DNA from: Methanosarcina barkeri MS
GTDB taxonomy: Archaea; Halobacteriota; Methanosarcinia; Methanosarcinales; Methanosarcinaceae
Assembly (NCBI RefSeq): GCF_000970025.1
Contig: NZ_CP009528.1
Coordinates: 1,847,168 to 1,911,167 of the forward strand
DNA length: 64,000 bases
Direction: 5' to 3'
Shown: positions 27,149-36,177 of the stretch, piece after piece
How positions within the stretch are numbered: the first letter of the stretch is position 1
Layout: every line of letters begins with the position of its first letter
The notes under the pieces: generated by a model
Databases searched by the model: none
The model's input: only the letters and a program-made list of their open reading frames with translations
Told to the model about the DNA's origin: nothing
Translations under genes and position numbers: made by a program

Positions 27149-28549
27149 GTGGAAAATGTCTCATTAATTTTACTTTTTTTGTCAGTTTTAGGAGGTTACC
27201 TGCTTGGCATAATCTCAGGGCTCCTGCCTGGAGTACATAACAATAATTTTGCGCTTGCCCTTATAGCCCTTACCCCTTTCCTGGCTGAAAAAGGGCTTTC
27301 ACCTTTTTACATTGCCGTGATTATTCTCTCAAATGCTGTCTCACAGACTTTTCATGACGTGGTCCCTTCAGTGTTTCTAGGGGCACCGGATGGAGATACT
27401 GCATTAATGGTCCTGCCAGGGCACAGGCTTCTTATTGACGGAGCAGGAGCTGAAGCAGTCCGGCTTTCAGCACTAGGAAGCGCAGGCTCGGTAGTTGCTT
27501 CCCTGATTTTTGTACTGCCGTTTTCGCTTTTCTTTAAGGCCATTTATCCTTATGTTGAAGCACATATGGCACTGATTCTTATTTCAATTGTCTTTTTAAT
27601 GCTTGCAAGTGAAAAAGGTGAAAGCGTTGAAGATTCAAAGGAGAAAAGCCCATTTGCAAAATATAAGTACAAAGTTTTTGCCCTGATTTTGTTTTTAATC
27701 ACAGGCATACTTGGGCTCTTCGCTTTTGATAGGGAATCCCTTATGGTTCCGGTTGTTAATTTTGGAGAGCCTTCCATACTCCTGCCTCTTCTGAGCGGGC
27801 TTTTCGGGGCTTCCCAGCTAATTATAAGCCTTCTTACAAGCTCAAAAATTCCCGAAGAGTCAGTGTCGGCACTCAAGCTTTCTCGAAAAAGAATTTTTAG
27901 AGGAATCCTTACAGGCAGTGCAGCAGGTTCGCTTGTGGCATGGCTGCCAGGCCTCTCATCAGCGATTGCTGCACTCCTTACAGGCCTTGTCGCAAAAGTT
28001 GATTTTGACAGGATTCCGCTTAAGAAAAAAACCTCTGATCCAGAGCCCGGAAAGTTAAGAACCTCTCTTTATTCCGACCCTTATGCCAGTAATCCTTCAA
28101 CTCTTGAGAGCTCAAAAGAATTCATAATTTCAAATTCCGGAGTAAACACTTCAAATGCAATTTTCGGGCTTGTAGCTTTTGTGGTGATCGGGAGGACACG
28201 AAGTGGAGCAATGGTTGCCGTAGAAGATGTTCTGGAGACAAATATACTTGATTTTCCGGTACTGCTACTCTTTTTTGCTGCTATGGTCTTAACTGCACTG
28301 TTTTCATACTTTTCGACGATCTGGCTAGGTAACAATGCTCATTTGTTCCTAAAGAAAGTTGATTACAGCAAACTTTGTACAGGTGTTCTTATTGGGCTTG
28401 GAGTAATGGTTTATCTTTTCACAGGACTTTTTGGTTTTTTCATTTTTGTGATATCGACCCCAATAGGAATGCTCTCTTCCTTTATGAATGTCAGGAAATC
28501 CCATGCAATGGGAGTTATCTTACTGCCTGTGATCCTGTACTTTTTGTAA
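27149..28549 (+). CDS. TctA-family (COG1784) archaeal permease
   Basis: This 466-residue integral membrane protein starts at GTG 27149 and has about 11 hydrophobic segments. Two inverted half-domains each begin with the family glycine/proline motif: GIISGLLPGVHNNN near 20 and GSLVAWLPGLSSAIAAL near 262, with ASNPSTLESSKEFIISNSGVNTSNAIFGLVAF near 310. The relatives are the tripartite tricarboxylate transporter large subunits, but archaeal members lack the binding protein and small subunit, and none is encoded here. The substrate is unknown. Confidence 0.9.
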   Translation: MENVSLILLFLSVLGGYLLGIISGLLPGVHNNNFALALIALTPFLAEKGLSPFYIAVIILSNAVSQTFHDVVPSVFLGAPDGDTALMVLPGHRLLIDGAGAEAVRLSALGSAGSVVASLIFVLPFSLFFKAIYPYVEAHMALILISIVFLMLASEKGESVEDSKEKSPFAKYKYKVFALILFLITGILGLFAFDRESLMVPVVNFGEPSILLPLLSGLFGASQLIISLLTSSKIPEESVSALKLSRKRIFRGILTGSAAGSLVAWLPGLSSAIAALLTGLVAKVDFDRIPLKKKTSDPEPGKLRTSLYSDPYASNPSTLESSKEFIISNSGVNTSNAIFGLVAFVVIGRTRSGAMVAVEDVLETNILDFPVLLLFFAAMVLTALFSYFSTIWLGNNAHLFLKKVDYSKLCTGVLIGLGVMVYLFTGLFGFFIFVISTPIGMLSSFMNVRKSHAMGVILLPVILYFL

Positions 28550-29024
28550 AAGATATTTTTTCATAAAAGAATTTTTAATTGGAGATCGGACAATAAGTCG
28601 ATAATGACTCCAGAAAAATCGTTCTTTTTCCATTTTGAATTCAGAGAGATTTTTTCCTTTACTCCAGAAATTTTACTTTTTCAATCCGATTGCATGTAAA
28701 AATATAAAACTTAAAATGTATTGGGCTGGAAATGTACAGAGAGCTAAAAAGTATCTGCTATAAAAGAAAATAATAATAAAACAATCAATAAAGCTAAAAA
28801 ATTAAAACCAGGTAATAAAGCCAAAAAGGTAAAACCAGGCAATAAATACAAAAATATAATGTAAAATAGTCTACTGAGGCTTGTTTGAATTAAAAAGACC
28901 AGGTCCGAATAGAACAGAAAATTCCTGATAATATAAATAATTCCTGATAAAGTGAAATATTTCGAATAAAGTTAAAAAGATTGAATAAAATTGAAATAAA
29001 TAACCATAAGGGGTATCCAGGAAT
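28550..29024. other. Gap without a gene
   Basis: A/T-rich. A short direct repeat (TAAAACCAGGTAATAAAGCC and TAAAACCAGGCAATAAATAC) lies at about 28803-28850. I see no gene on either strand with a ribosome site. Confidence 0.5.
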
Positions 29025-29525
29025 ATGGAAGTAAAACTTGAACAGCGTTTAACTGAACTCAGGGCAGAATATGAATCAGGGCAGAAAATCCTCAAAGACA
29101 TCGAATTAAAGCTTGCAGAACTTGAAGACCGGAAAAAAACTCTGAAAGAGACTCTCCTTCGCATTAGCGGGGCAATTGACTTGCTCGAAGAGGTACTGGA
29201 AGTAAAAGAAAGCGCTGAAGGGCCAGAAACCATGGTAGAGCCCGGAACTGTTGCCGGAAACGTGGAAGTTCCGAATGTTGTAAAACAGTCCCTTAAGAAA
29301 GCCATTAAAATTCTGGAAGAAGCCGGGCTTACAGCAGGAGAGGTTGTCGAACAAAAGGTGGTTTTACCCATAGGGGTTATGGCTGGTGATATCATCAGAC
29401 AGGAACCGAAACCAGGTACGAAGTCCCCTGTCGGATCATCCGTAAAACTTGTAGTTGCGGTAAAAGGCAAGTTTTTGCCATCTGAGAGAAGCTCACTGTG
29501 CGACGCTTTTTCCGACCGCATTTGA
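29025..29525 (+). CDS. Coiled-coil + single PASTA domain protein
   Basis: This 166-residue protein has no signal peptide or membrane segment, so it is cytoplasmic. Residues 1-60 form a charged coiled coil (EQRLTELRAEYESGQKILKD onward). Residues 80-148 form one PASTA domain: VEVPNVVKQSLKKAIKILEEAGL, then DIIRQEPKPGTKSPVGSSVKLVVA. PASTA domains in bacteria bind peptidoglycan outside the cell, which does not apply to a methanogen cytoplasm; here it is likely a protein-binding module. AAGGGG precedes ATG. It lies directly upstream of a TPR gene (22 bp), and the two probably form an operon. Confidence 0.88.
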   Translation: MEVKLEQRLTELRAEYESGQKILKDIELKLAELEDRKKTLKETLLRISGAIDLLEEVLEVKESAEGPETMVEPGTVAGNVEVPNVVKQSLKKAIKILEEAGLTAGEVVEQKVVLPIGVMAGDIIRQEPKPGTKSPVGSSVKLVVAVKGKFLPSERSSLCDAFSDRI

Positions 29526-29547
29526 ACAAAGTAAAGGAGGGTTTAAA

Positions 29548-30876
29548 ACGGAGGCTTACTCTTCCAAATCAAAGATTTCCCTGAACGAACTTCGGGAACA
29601 CTGCAGGGCAGCAATTTCAGCCTTTTCTGCGCTTGAACATTCAGGGAGTCAGGCATCCCAGAGGCTTTGCCTGGAAAAATTCCTCAATGAATGCCAGGGC
29701 GCTTCAATGGTCTTATGGCATAAAAAGGATAGAAAATTCGGAAAACACCTCAGATCTGTGCTTTCAGTCTCTAATAATTCCCCTCTTTCTCCAGCAGTCT
29801 TTTCCGGGTTCAAAACAGTGATTAAAGGAATAGAGAAAGAGAAAACAGCAGGAATATGTAAAACTGAAGGAATAGAGAATACTGACGGAACAGAAAAAGC
29901 TGGGGAGATAAAGAATAATGAAGAAATAAAAAACGCTGAAGAAACAGAAAATATTCTAGAAATTGAAAAGACTTCCCGGAACAAAAAAAAGCAAGGGACA
30001 CCTGAAGAAGATGTCGATAAAGGGAACTCAGCCGCTTTTCTATATAACACGGAAGCAAAAAAACTTACTTTTCATGGAAATATCTATGAAATCCTGCCTC
30101 TTTTCCTGAATGTAAGAGACCTTTACGCCTCCTTGCCCTTTTTCGAAGAACTTCAGGCCTGTGCTGAACGGCTTGAAAAGGAGCCACAGGACGCAACAGC
30201 TCTCTTTCAGAAAGCTGTGCTCATGTATAAGGCCAGAAGGTTTGAAACTGCCCTGCAGCTTACTGCAAAGGTTCTGAAAATTATTCCTGACGATCACAGA
30301 GTATGGTATAATAGGGGCGTCATTCTCTCGGAACTGGGCCGACTTGAAGAAGCGATTGCGGCTTATGACAGGACAATTGAGCTTGAACCGGCTTTTGAAA
30401 TTGCCTGGGACAATAAAGGAGTTGTGCTTGCAAGGCTTGGCAGGTTTGAAGAAGCCCTCGAAACCTACGATAAAATTCTTCGTAGATCTCCAGAATATGC
30501 TGAAGCCTGGGCAGGAAAAGGCTCCATACTTTCGGCCCTCGGCAGAGAGGAAGAAGCCCTTGAAGCTTACAGTTCGGCTCTTCGAATTAGGCCTGAATAC
30601 CTTGAGGCCCTTACTTCGACCGGAAGCCTGCTTTTCAGGTTAGACAGGTACGAGGAAGCACTGAAGATTTACGATAGGGCGCTTCAGTTCGCCCCTAAAG
30701 ATCCCCGCTTCTGGGCAGCCAGGGGTTTTGTCTTTTCGGAAATGGGTAAACAGGAGGAAGCACTGAAAAGCTGTAATCGGGCTCTGGAATTGCAACCTGG
30801 TTTCGTTCCTGCACTTGAAGTAAAGGTAAGAATCCTTTCAGAAATCCAAAGACAGAAGGCTAAACCCTCTCAGTAA
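29548..30876 (+). CDS. TPR protein, possible ACG start
   Basis: From ATG 29707 the protein has 389 residues. The coding frame clearly continues upstream (ISLNELREHCRAAISAFSAL and onward), and a strong AAGGAGGG at 29535-29541 sits six bases before ACG 29548. No ATG, GTG or TTG lies in frame between that site and 29707, so I place the start at ACG 29548 (442 residues), with ATG 29707 as the fallback. A low-complexity Glu/Lys/Asn/Thr linker (about residues 95-155) is followed by six or seven TPRs (WYNRGVILSELGRLEEAIAAYDRTIELEP type). The pairing with the PASTA gene suggests a joint scaffold role. Confidence 0.8.
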   Translation, partial: TEAYSSKSKISLNELREHCRAAISAFSALEHSGSQASQRLCLEKFLNECQGASMVLWHKKDRKFGKHLRSVLSVSNNSPLSPAVFSGFKTVIKGIEKEKTAGICKTEGIENTDGTEKAGEIKNNEEIKNAEETENILEIEKTSRNKKKQGTPEEDVDKGNSAAFLYNTEAKKLTFHGNIYEILPLFLNVRDLYASLPFFEELQACAERLEKEPQDATALFQKAVLMYKARRFETALQLTAKVLKIIPDDHRVWYNRGVILSELGRLEEAIAAYDRTIELEPAFEIAWDNKGVVLARLGRFEEALETYDKILRRSPEYAEAWAGKGSILSALGREEEALEAYSSALRIRPEYLEALTSTGSLLFRLDRYEEALKIYDRALQFAPKDPRFWAARGFVFSEMGKQEEALKSCNRALELQPGFVPALEVKVRILSEIQRQKAKPSQ

Positions 30877-30904
30877 TTTCTTTTTTTATATTTTCCTTCA
30901 GTCG

Positions 30905-31008
30905 TTATTTTTTTGTACTTTTCCTGTCATTTTGTTTGTTTTTGGAGTCATTTTGTTTGTTTTTTGGGTTATTTTGTTTGTTTTTTGGGTTATTTTGTAT
31001 CTTCTTCA
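30905..31008. repeat. T-rich array with TTTTGTTTG units
   Basis: About four copies of a 23- to 25-bp unit such as GGGTTATTTTGTTTGTTTTT follow the TPR gene. The T-runs may also end transcription. Confidence 0.6.
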
Positions 31009-31110
31009 AATTTTATGGGTAAAAGCAGTAATGTATTTTCGACCACAGACAAAATATAATAGTTATTCCATTTTCCTTTATCATATCTTAGAGTAAACTT
31101 GGAGTAAAAA

Positions 31111-31182
31111 ATGGAACTTGAAGCTTTAAAACAATCTCTGGCTCAACTAATCAGAGAAAAAAGATCAGTGAGTGGAAATTGA
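31111..31182 (+). CDS. Possible 23-residue peptide or gene remnant
   Basis: ATG 31111 follows GGAG by ten bases and encodes MELEALKQSLAQLIREKRSV and three more residues before TGA. It looks like the helical start of a longer protein cut short; no continuation in another frame is clear. Weak call. Confidence 0.25.
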   Translation: MELEALKQSLAQLIREKRSVSGN

Positions 31183-31295
31183 GGGATCTCCACTCAAATA
31201 TGAAGAGGATACTCAATAATTATCAACAAGGCACCTACATTTTTCAGTGAGTTTTTTTATAGCAACTTTACTGGCTCTTAGAGGCCGTCTGAATA

Positions 31296-31490
31296 TTATA
31301 TATCTCTTATGTTCTTACGTTTTTTATCCGACCTAGTCGGTCTAATCATTATATGGATCACAGCAGCATATATTAATGCTTGGCTTGATTCTGTTAATCC
31401 TTCGTAGTCTTTACTCAAACGTCGATATCTTCCCAGCCATCCAGATGTACATTCTACTATCCATCTGTGAGAAAGTACTTGAAAAATATG
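31296..31490 (-). pseudogene. C-terminal fragment of an IS5-family transposase
   Basis: The minus strand reads [40 protein letters not shown] and a short basic tail before a stop. This is the catalytic Glu region and C-terminus of IS5-type transposases of another subgroup than the 10-kb relic. Only about 60 residues remain. An element end (GAGGCCGTCTG, about 31281) follows. Upstream on its strand the coding sequence is lost where the duplicated lipoprotein region begins. Confidence 0.75.
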
Positions 31491-31494
31491 GTTC

Positions 31495-31725
31495 CTGCAG
31501 TCTCATATTTAGAAACTTTTCTTTCATAATTCAGGAGAAAATGAAATAAGAAAAATAAAAGATGAAAGTAAACCTCAGATCTCTATTTTCCAAGATATTA
31601 GGTTACTATACGGCAGGTTATAAGAAGAATTATGTTCAGAATCTAGCAGTAATTATTATAAGACCTTAATATCAATTATAAAGCATTTATTATAAAACAC
31701 AACATGTATTAAATGGGGGGAAAAT
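31495..31725. repeat. Duplicated upstream region of the lipoprotein genes (partner 32462-32690)
   Basis: The 230 bp before the first lipoprotein gene align with the 230 bp before the second: TTTAGAAACTTTTCTT at the outer edge, TTATGTTCAGAATCTAGCAG in the middle, and TTATTATAAAACACA just before the start. Homology continues about 70 bp into both coding regions. This is a segmental duplication that includes the promoter. The gap 32065-32461 holds no gene that I can support. Confidence 0.8.
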
Positions 31726-32064
31726 ATGAGAAAAGCACTTGTTATATTGATAGTGTTATTCGGTGTATTCCTTGCAATAGGATGCGCTGGTCAGGAAGGC
31801 GGAGCTCCAAATGAAACAGTCACTCCAGCTACGGCAGTCACTCCAGCTATGGCAGTCACTCCAGCTACGGCGGTAACTCCAACTACAGCAGTAACTCCAG
31901 CTATGGGAGCAACCAAGACTACCATACAGGGCAATAATACTACTGCAAACAGGACCGTTATACAGGGTAACAATACTACTATAGCCAAGACCACCATAAA
32001 AGGCAATAATACTACTGCAACTAAGACCACTGTAACCAAAGCGACTCCTAAAAACAATTACTAA
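31726..32064 (+). CDS. Small Thr-rich lipoprotein, copy 1
   Basis: This 112-residue protein has a signal peptide (MRKALVILIVLFGVFLAIGC) ending in a lipobox with Cys 20, so it is likely lipid-anchored on the outside. The mature part is low-complexity: five VTPATA-type repeats, then three units of TTIQGNNTTANRT type. The repeated N-x-T sites are candidates for N-glycosylation. GGGG lies before ATG. It shares its signal peptide, first mature residues (AGQ) and upstream DNA with the gene at 32691 but has different repeats. It is probably a cell-surface stalk or spacer protein. Confidence 0.8.
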   Translation: MRKALVILIVLFGVFLAIGCAGQEGGAPNETVTPATAVTPAMAVTPATAVTPTTAVTPAMGATKTTIQGNNTTANRTVIQGNNTTIAKTTIKGNNTTATKTTVTKATPKNNY

Positions 32065-32690
32065 ATTGTTAAATGGTAACTCGGTGCTAAACTGTTTAAT
32101 AGTAATTCCGGAGTCACCCTCTGTTCCAGAGGCTCTATATTATAATTAGCTTCTATGCACGAATTTTAATTCATAAGGCGATAGCTGTGAATTTTCGTTT
32201 AGTAACCAGAATGAAAATATAAGCTAATCTTACTAAAAAAACTTTTATTAATATTAGGTGATATATCCGACAATCTATAATGACAAGGATGTAAGGTAAT
32301 ACAAAGACAATGATATTAGACGCTTGAGATGTCTGAATTACCGACAAATCTTACTTTAACGAGAAAGGTTTTAAAAACGATTTCGCTTTTTTAATCATTA
32401 TTATCTTGTCAACAAGCTGAAAGCTTCTTTTTCTAAATTATTAATGATTTTGAATGTGGCTTCATGCAGTTTTACTTTTAGAAACTTTTCTTTTGTAGTT
32501 AAAGAGAAGATGAAACTGGAAGAAGAAGTATGTTAAATTAGCGGAAGACTCCTGTTATTAAAGATTTTGATGAACTATACGAAAGATCATAAGAAGAATT
32601 ATGTTCAGAATCTAGCAGTAATTGTTATAAGACCTCAATATTAATTATAACGCAGTTATTATAAAACACATGATTTGAGTGGAGGAAAAC

Positions 32691-33086
32691 ATGAGAAAAG
32701 CGCTTGTTATTTTGATAGTATTTTTCGGTGTATTCCTAGCCATCGGATGCGCTGGTCAGCAAGCTCCAAATGAAACGGGAACTCCAAAAGAGACTGCAAC
32801 CGAAGTCCAGGCAGTGACCGGAGCTGAAGCTGTAACACCGGTTCAGGAAGCAGTAACCGAAACTGAAGTTGTAGAAACTCCTGTTACAGAAGTAACTCCG
32901 GTTGAAGCAGTTACTGTAGTAGAAAATGTAACTGAACCGACAAACATAACTATAACAAAGAAACAGGATCAGAAGACTCCAATTGAATTGAAAACTCCAA
33001 CCAAGGCACAAACTCCAGCCAAAAATGTTACAGGCACTACCGGGAACAAGGGAGTAATCCAGGTAACACCTAGCACGGGCAAATAA
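32691..33086 (+). CDS. Small Thr/Val/Glu-rich lipoprotein, copy 2
   Basis: This 131-residue paralogue starts at ATG 32691, with GGAGG upstream; the longer GTG frame overlaps that site. The signal peptide and lipobox (FLAIGC) match copy 1. The mature chain has PNETGTPKETATEVQAVT, several VTPVE/VTEV repeats, N-V-T and N-I-T glycosylation sites, and a basic Pro/Thr-rich end. It is more acidic than copy 1, so the two have diverged after duplication while keeping the same export signal and promoter region. Confidence 0.8.
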   Translation: MRKALVILIVFFGVFLAIGCAGQQAPNETGTPKETATEVQAVTGAEAVTPVQEAVTETEVVETPVTEVTPVEAVTVVENVTEPTNITITKKQDQKTPIELKTPTKAQTPAKNVTGTTGNKGVIQVTPSTGK

Positions 33087-33520
33087 TGGCACATGCCTGA
33101 AAAAACTTATAAAGAACAAAATATGGGCAGAGTATTTGGTAATTCTGAGTATAGGCTGAATTATCGAGTGACGATTGGTATATTTAGTAATGTTAGTAGT
33201 AATCCGAATCCTGCCCATACCACAAAGCAGTAAGGCGCTGTAAGTACGTAGTACGGATTTTCAATAGAATAAGGTCAACAGAATAAGGTCAATAGAATAA
33301 GGCGGCAGTTGCAGCATTTTTATTCAAGCGGCAAGAGATAAATATCTTATTTCGCATTACCTGAATAGGTACATTGCAATTATTTTCAAACTGGATTGTG
33401 AAGAAAGAGCCTTTTAAAGCTTGATCGAAAAAAATAAAAATTTAAAAATCTTAAAAAAAGTAAACATTGAATAATAATAGGTTATTAGACAAAAATAAGG
33501 CTGGTATGTAAAAAATTCGA

Positions 33521-34711
33521 TTACTGGGTATCTCCTCCTACTTCGGCATATCTGGGATCAATTTCTACAGCTTTTCTGTATGCTTCTTCTGCTTCTTCTT
33601 CCCGTCCAAGGAAACTCAGACAGACAGCTTTCCCGAACCATGAATCTGCAGCCTCAGGATTAAGCTTGAGTGCCTGCCCATAAATATCCAGAGCTTCTTC
33701 AAAGCGTCTGAGCTGAGCAAGCACGAAACCCAGACTAGAATAAGCTTCTAAATACTCAGGGTCAAGCTGTGTAGCTTTCCTGTACGCTTCTGCGGCTTCC
33801 TCGAACCTCCGCATCTGGCTGAGGGTAAAGCCTTTATTGTACCAGACATCGGCATTTTCGGCGTTGATTTCGATTGCTTTGTCAAAGGCTTTAATTGCCT
33901 CATCATATTTTTCAAGGTTTTCGAAGTCTATCCCCATATTATTCCAGGCATCATCGTTCTCAGGATCAAGCTCTACAGCTTTTTGATATGCTTTTAAGGC
34001 CTGCCTGTAACTTCCAAGGCTGTCCATGTCCACGCCTTTATAATGCCAGGCTTCGGCAAAGTTGGGATCAAGTTCAATTGCCTTGTCGTACGCGATAATT
34101 GCTTCGCCATACTTGCCCATTTGACCCAGCGCTATGCCTTTTCCTACCCAGGCTTCTTTATAATCGGAATGTTCCTCTAGGACTTTTTCATAGGCTTCGA
34201 TAGCTGCCTTATAGTCTCCTGCCTGGCTCAGGTTCAGGGCTTTTCCGTACCATGCATTTGGATATTCCGGTCTGAATTCAAGGGCTTTTTCATAGGCTTT
34301 AACAGCTTCGTCATACTTACCAATCTGGGACAAGGAGAAAGCCATATTATTCCAGATATCTGGATCCTCGGAATTGATATTGATAGCTTTTTCATAAAAC
34401 TCAAGGGCCTCTTCGTATTTTCCAACGGTTTCAAGGGCCTGAGCCTTATTGTTTAATAGGTCTATATTATCTGGATCAAGCTCGATTGCTTTATCAAAAG
34501 CCTCCATTGCCTCATTAAAGTTGCCACAGCTGAGAAAATCAAGTCCGTATTCATTAAGCTTGGCTGCAACGACTTTATCGCTGACCTCCTGCTCACCTGT
34601 ATCCCCCGAATCGCTTAGAACAAACATTTCTTCGGAAACTGGTTCTTCTTCAGATTTTTCTTCACCGCCTTCTTTTCTGAAGGTTTCATCTTTTGGTTCG
34701 TCGGAACTCAT
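33521..34711 (-). CDS. TPR protein, about 10 repeats
   Basis: This 396-residue cytoplasmic protein has an acidic, disordered N-terminus of about 50 residues (DEPKDETFRKEGGEEKSEEE). It is followed by about ten canonical 34-residue TPRs of WYNKGFTLSQMRRFEEAAEAYRKA type, ending shortly after the last repeat. Such arrays bind partner proteins or peptides; no enzyme domain is present. The start ATG 34711 has GAAATTTTGATATG context with a weak ribosome site. It stands alone on the minus strand. Confidence 0.92.
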   Translation of the reverse strand: MSSDEPKDETFRKEGGEEKSEEEPVSEEMFVLSDSGDTGEQEVSDKVVAAKLNEYGLDFLSCGNFNEAMEAFDKAIELDPDNIDLLNNKAQALETVGKYEEALEFYEKAININSEDPDIWNNMAFSLSQIGKYDEAVKAYEKALEFRPEYPNAWYGKALNLSQAGDYKAAIEAYEKVLEEHSDYKEAWVGKGIALGQMGKYGEAIIAYDKAIELDPNFAEAWHYKGVDMDSLGSYRQALKAYQKAVELDPENDDAWNNMGIDFENLEKYDEAIKAFDKAIEINAENADVWYNKGFTLSQMRRFEEAAEAYRKATQLDPEYLEAYSSLGFVLAQLRRFEEALDIYGQALKLNPEAADSWFGKAVCLSFLGREEEAEEAYRKAVEIDPRYAEVGGDTQ

Positions 34712-34875
34712 ATCAAAATTTCCTGCTCTGCCTTTTGTAGTAGAACCTGCGGATTCTTAAATCCCCGCGTTCGGTATTTACTTAAATTCGTTGTTCGTTT
34801 ATAATTTATACTCTGTCCTTTATGGCTTTTATAGCCTCTCCCCGAAAAGCTCTGAAAATAGTTCCAGAAAGAAGA

Positions 34876-35030
34876 GCAGAGAAGCAGAGTAGAGAAAGAA
34901 AAAGCAGAGAAGCAGAGTAGAGAAAGAAAAAGCAGAGAAGCAGAGTAGAGAAAGAAAAAGCAGAGAAGCAGAGTAGAGAAAGAAAAAGCAGAGAAGCAGA
35001 GTAGAGAAAGAAAAAGCAGAGAAAGAAAAA
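34876..35030. repeat. 28-bp tandem array, 5.5 copies
   Basis: Five exact copies of a purine-rich 28-bp unit (GCAGAGAAGCAGAGTAGAGA plus AAGAAAAA) and a partial sixth lie between the divergent TPR and HAD genes. The near-perfect identity points to recent expansion. All Gs and As fall on one strand, so triplex or strand-slippage structures are possible. Confidence 0.95.
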
Positions 35031-35072
35031 GCAAATTTACATGGCTTAGAAAAAGCAGCAGGCACGAAGAAA

Positions 35073-35804
35073 ATGGACGAGATTGAGAATAATATGAATA
35101 TAATTCAGAAAAAGCTGGAGCGAGTTTACCCCGAAGCTCTGAGAGCTGTGCTTTTTGATATGGATAACACTCTTTTTGATTTCGTAGCTGCAAAACTGGA
35201 AGCTTGCAGGGAGATTCTCTTTTTTATCTGGAAGGGAGATGTTACGGAAGAACCTTCTGTACTTTTCAGATACTTCCTTAGAGGAGTTTACGGTTTTGAA
35301 GACTACGAAAATATTCGAGACTACATGCAGGAGAGAAATGTTTTTACAGCTCAGGGCTACAGGAAGTGCTGTGAGATCTATGAACGGGAAAAACTACAAA
35401 ATCTCGAACTCTATCCAGCTGTACCGGATACTCTTGATAAGCTTAAAAAGCTAGGCTTAAAGCTTGTGATTATAACGGATGCCGATAGTTATCATGCCCT
35501 GGCAAGGCTTACAAGGGTCAGGATTCTTAATTACTTCGATCTTATTGTGGCTGCGGATACTACGGGCACAAAAAAACCAGATACGGCCCATTTTCTTTTC
35601 GCGCTTAAGGTGCTCGGGATAAAACCCGAAGAAACTCTGGTAGTGGGAGACAATATCAAAAGAGATATGGTCCCTGCTCGTAAACTTGGACTGAGAACCG
35701 CTTACGCTTCTTATGGAGACTGGAGACCTAGAGAAGAGATGAATCAATGCTTCGATTTCAGGCTCGATACGTTTTCGGATATGCTTAATATACCTGGACT
35801 CTGA
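35073..35804 (+). CDS. HAD-superfamily hydrolase
   Basis: This 243-residue phosphatase-like protein has all four HAD motifs: FDMDNTLFD (nucleophile Asp near residue 29), IITDAD (near 133), KKPDTAHF (Lys near 165) and VVGDNIKRDM (near 190). An alpha-helical C1 cap lies between motifs I and II. The substrate is unknown; phosphoglycolate or a nucleotide is possible. ATG 35073 has a weak GAAG site, and ATG 35094 is an alternative start. The 28-bp array ends 40 bp upstream, so its length could influence the promoter. Confidence 0.9.
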   Translation: MDEIENNMNIIQKKLERVYPEALRAVLFDMDNTLFDFVAAKLEACREILFFIWKGDVTEEPSVLFRYFLRGVYGFEDYENIRDYMQERNVFTAQGYRKCCEIYEREKLQNLELYPAVPDTLDKLKKLGLKLVIITDADSYHALARLTRVRILNYFDLIVAADTTGTKKPDTAHFLFALKVLGIKPEETLVVGDNIKRDMVPARKLGLRTAYASYGDWRPREEMNQCFDFRLDTFSDMLNIPGL

Positions 35805-35822
35805 GTAGTAAGCTTTTTCAAA

Positions 35823-35987
35823 CAACCCTTTTGAAAAAACTGCTTACCTGCAACCCTTTTAAAAAAACTGCTCACCTGCAACCCTTTTGAAAAAACTGCT
35901 TGCCCGAAAACCCCAGCAACAACATGATCGGCATGATCAAACGGCTCAACGGTTGTAGCACAACCCTTTTGAAAAAAGGCTTAACCG
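35823..35987. repeat. 28-bp repeat, three copies plus one displaced
   Basis: CAACCCTTTTGAAAAAACTG plus CTTACCTG (28 bp) occurs three times in tandem (35823-35906), and a fourth, shorter copy lies at about 35961-35987. It sits just after the HAD gene. Nothing else is clear up to 36177. Confidence 0.85.
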
Positions 35988-36177
35988 AAAATCTTAGCTT
36001 TGAGCATGTATGCTAATAAACCTGTAAACCGGATACATCAGGAGAAACAGAAAACTTTTATAGAAAAGAAAACTTTTGGCCGTCAGTCCTGAGGATTTTG
36101 GAAAGGAATTTTCGACTAACGGCTTTCTCTGGCTCTGGGTTCTTTGACTTATATGGAAAAATCTGAGGTCTGTTTAC

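Noticed and set aside
32736-33218. 160-codon minus-strand frame
   Set aside because: Antisense shadow of the second lipoprotein gene; its Cys/Tyr/Ser-rich composition comes from the Val/Thr/Glu repeats on the other strand.
34708-35193. Leu/Phe/Ser-rich minus-strand frame (161 codons)
   Set aside because: Most of it is the reverse of the 28-bp purine array, giving repeated LLFLSLLCFSAFSFST; it also overlaps the HAD gene start.
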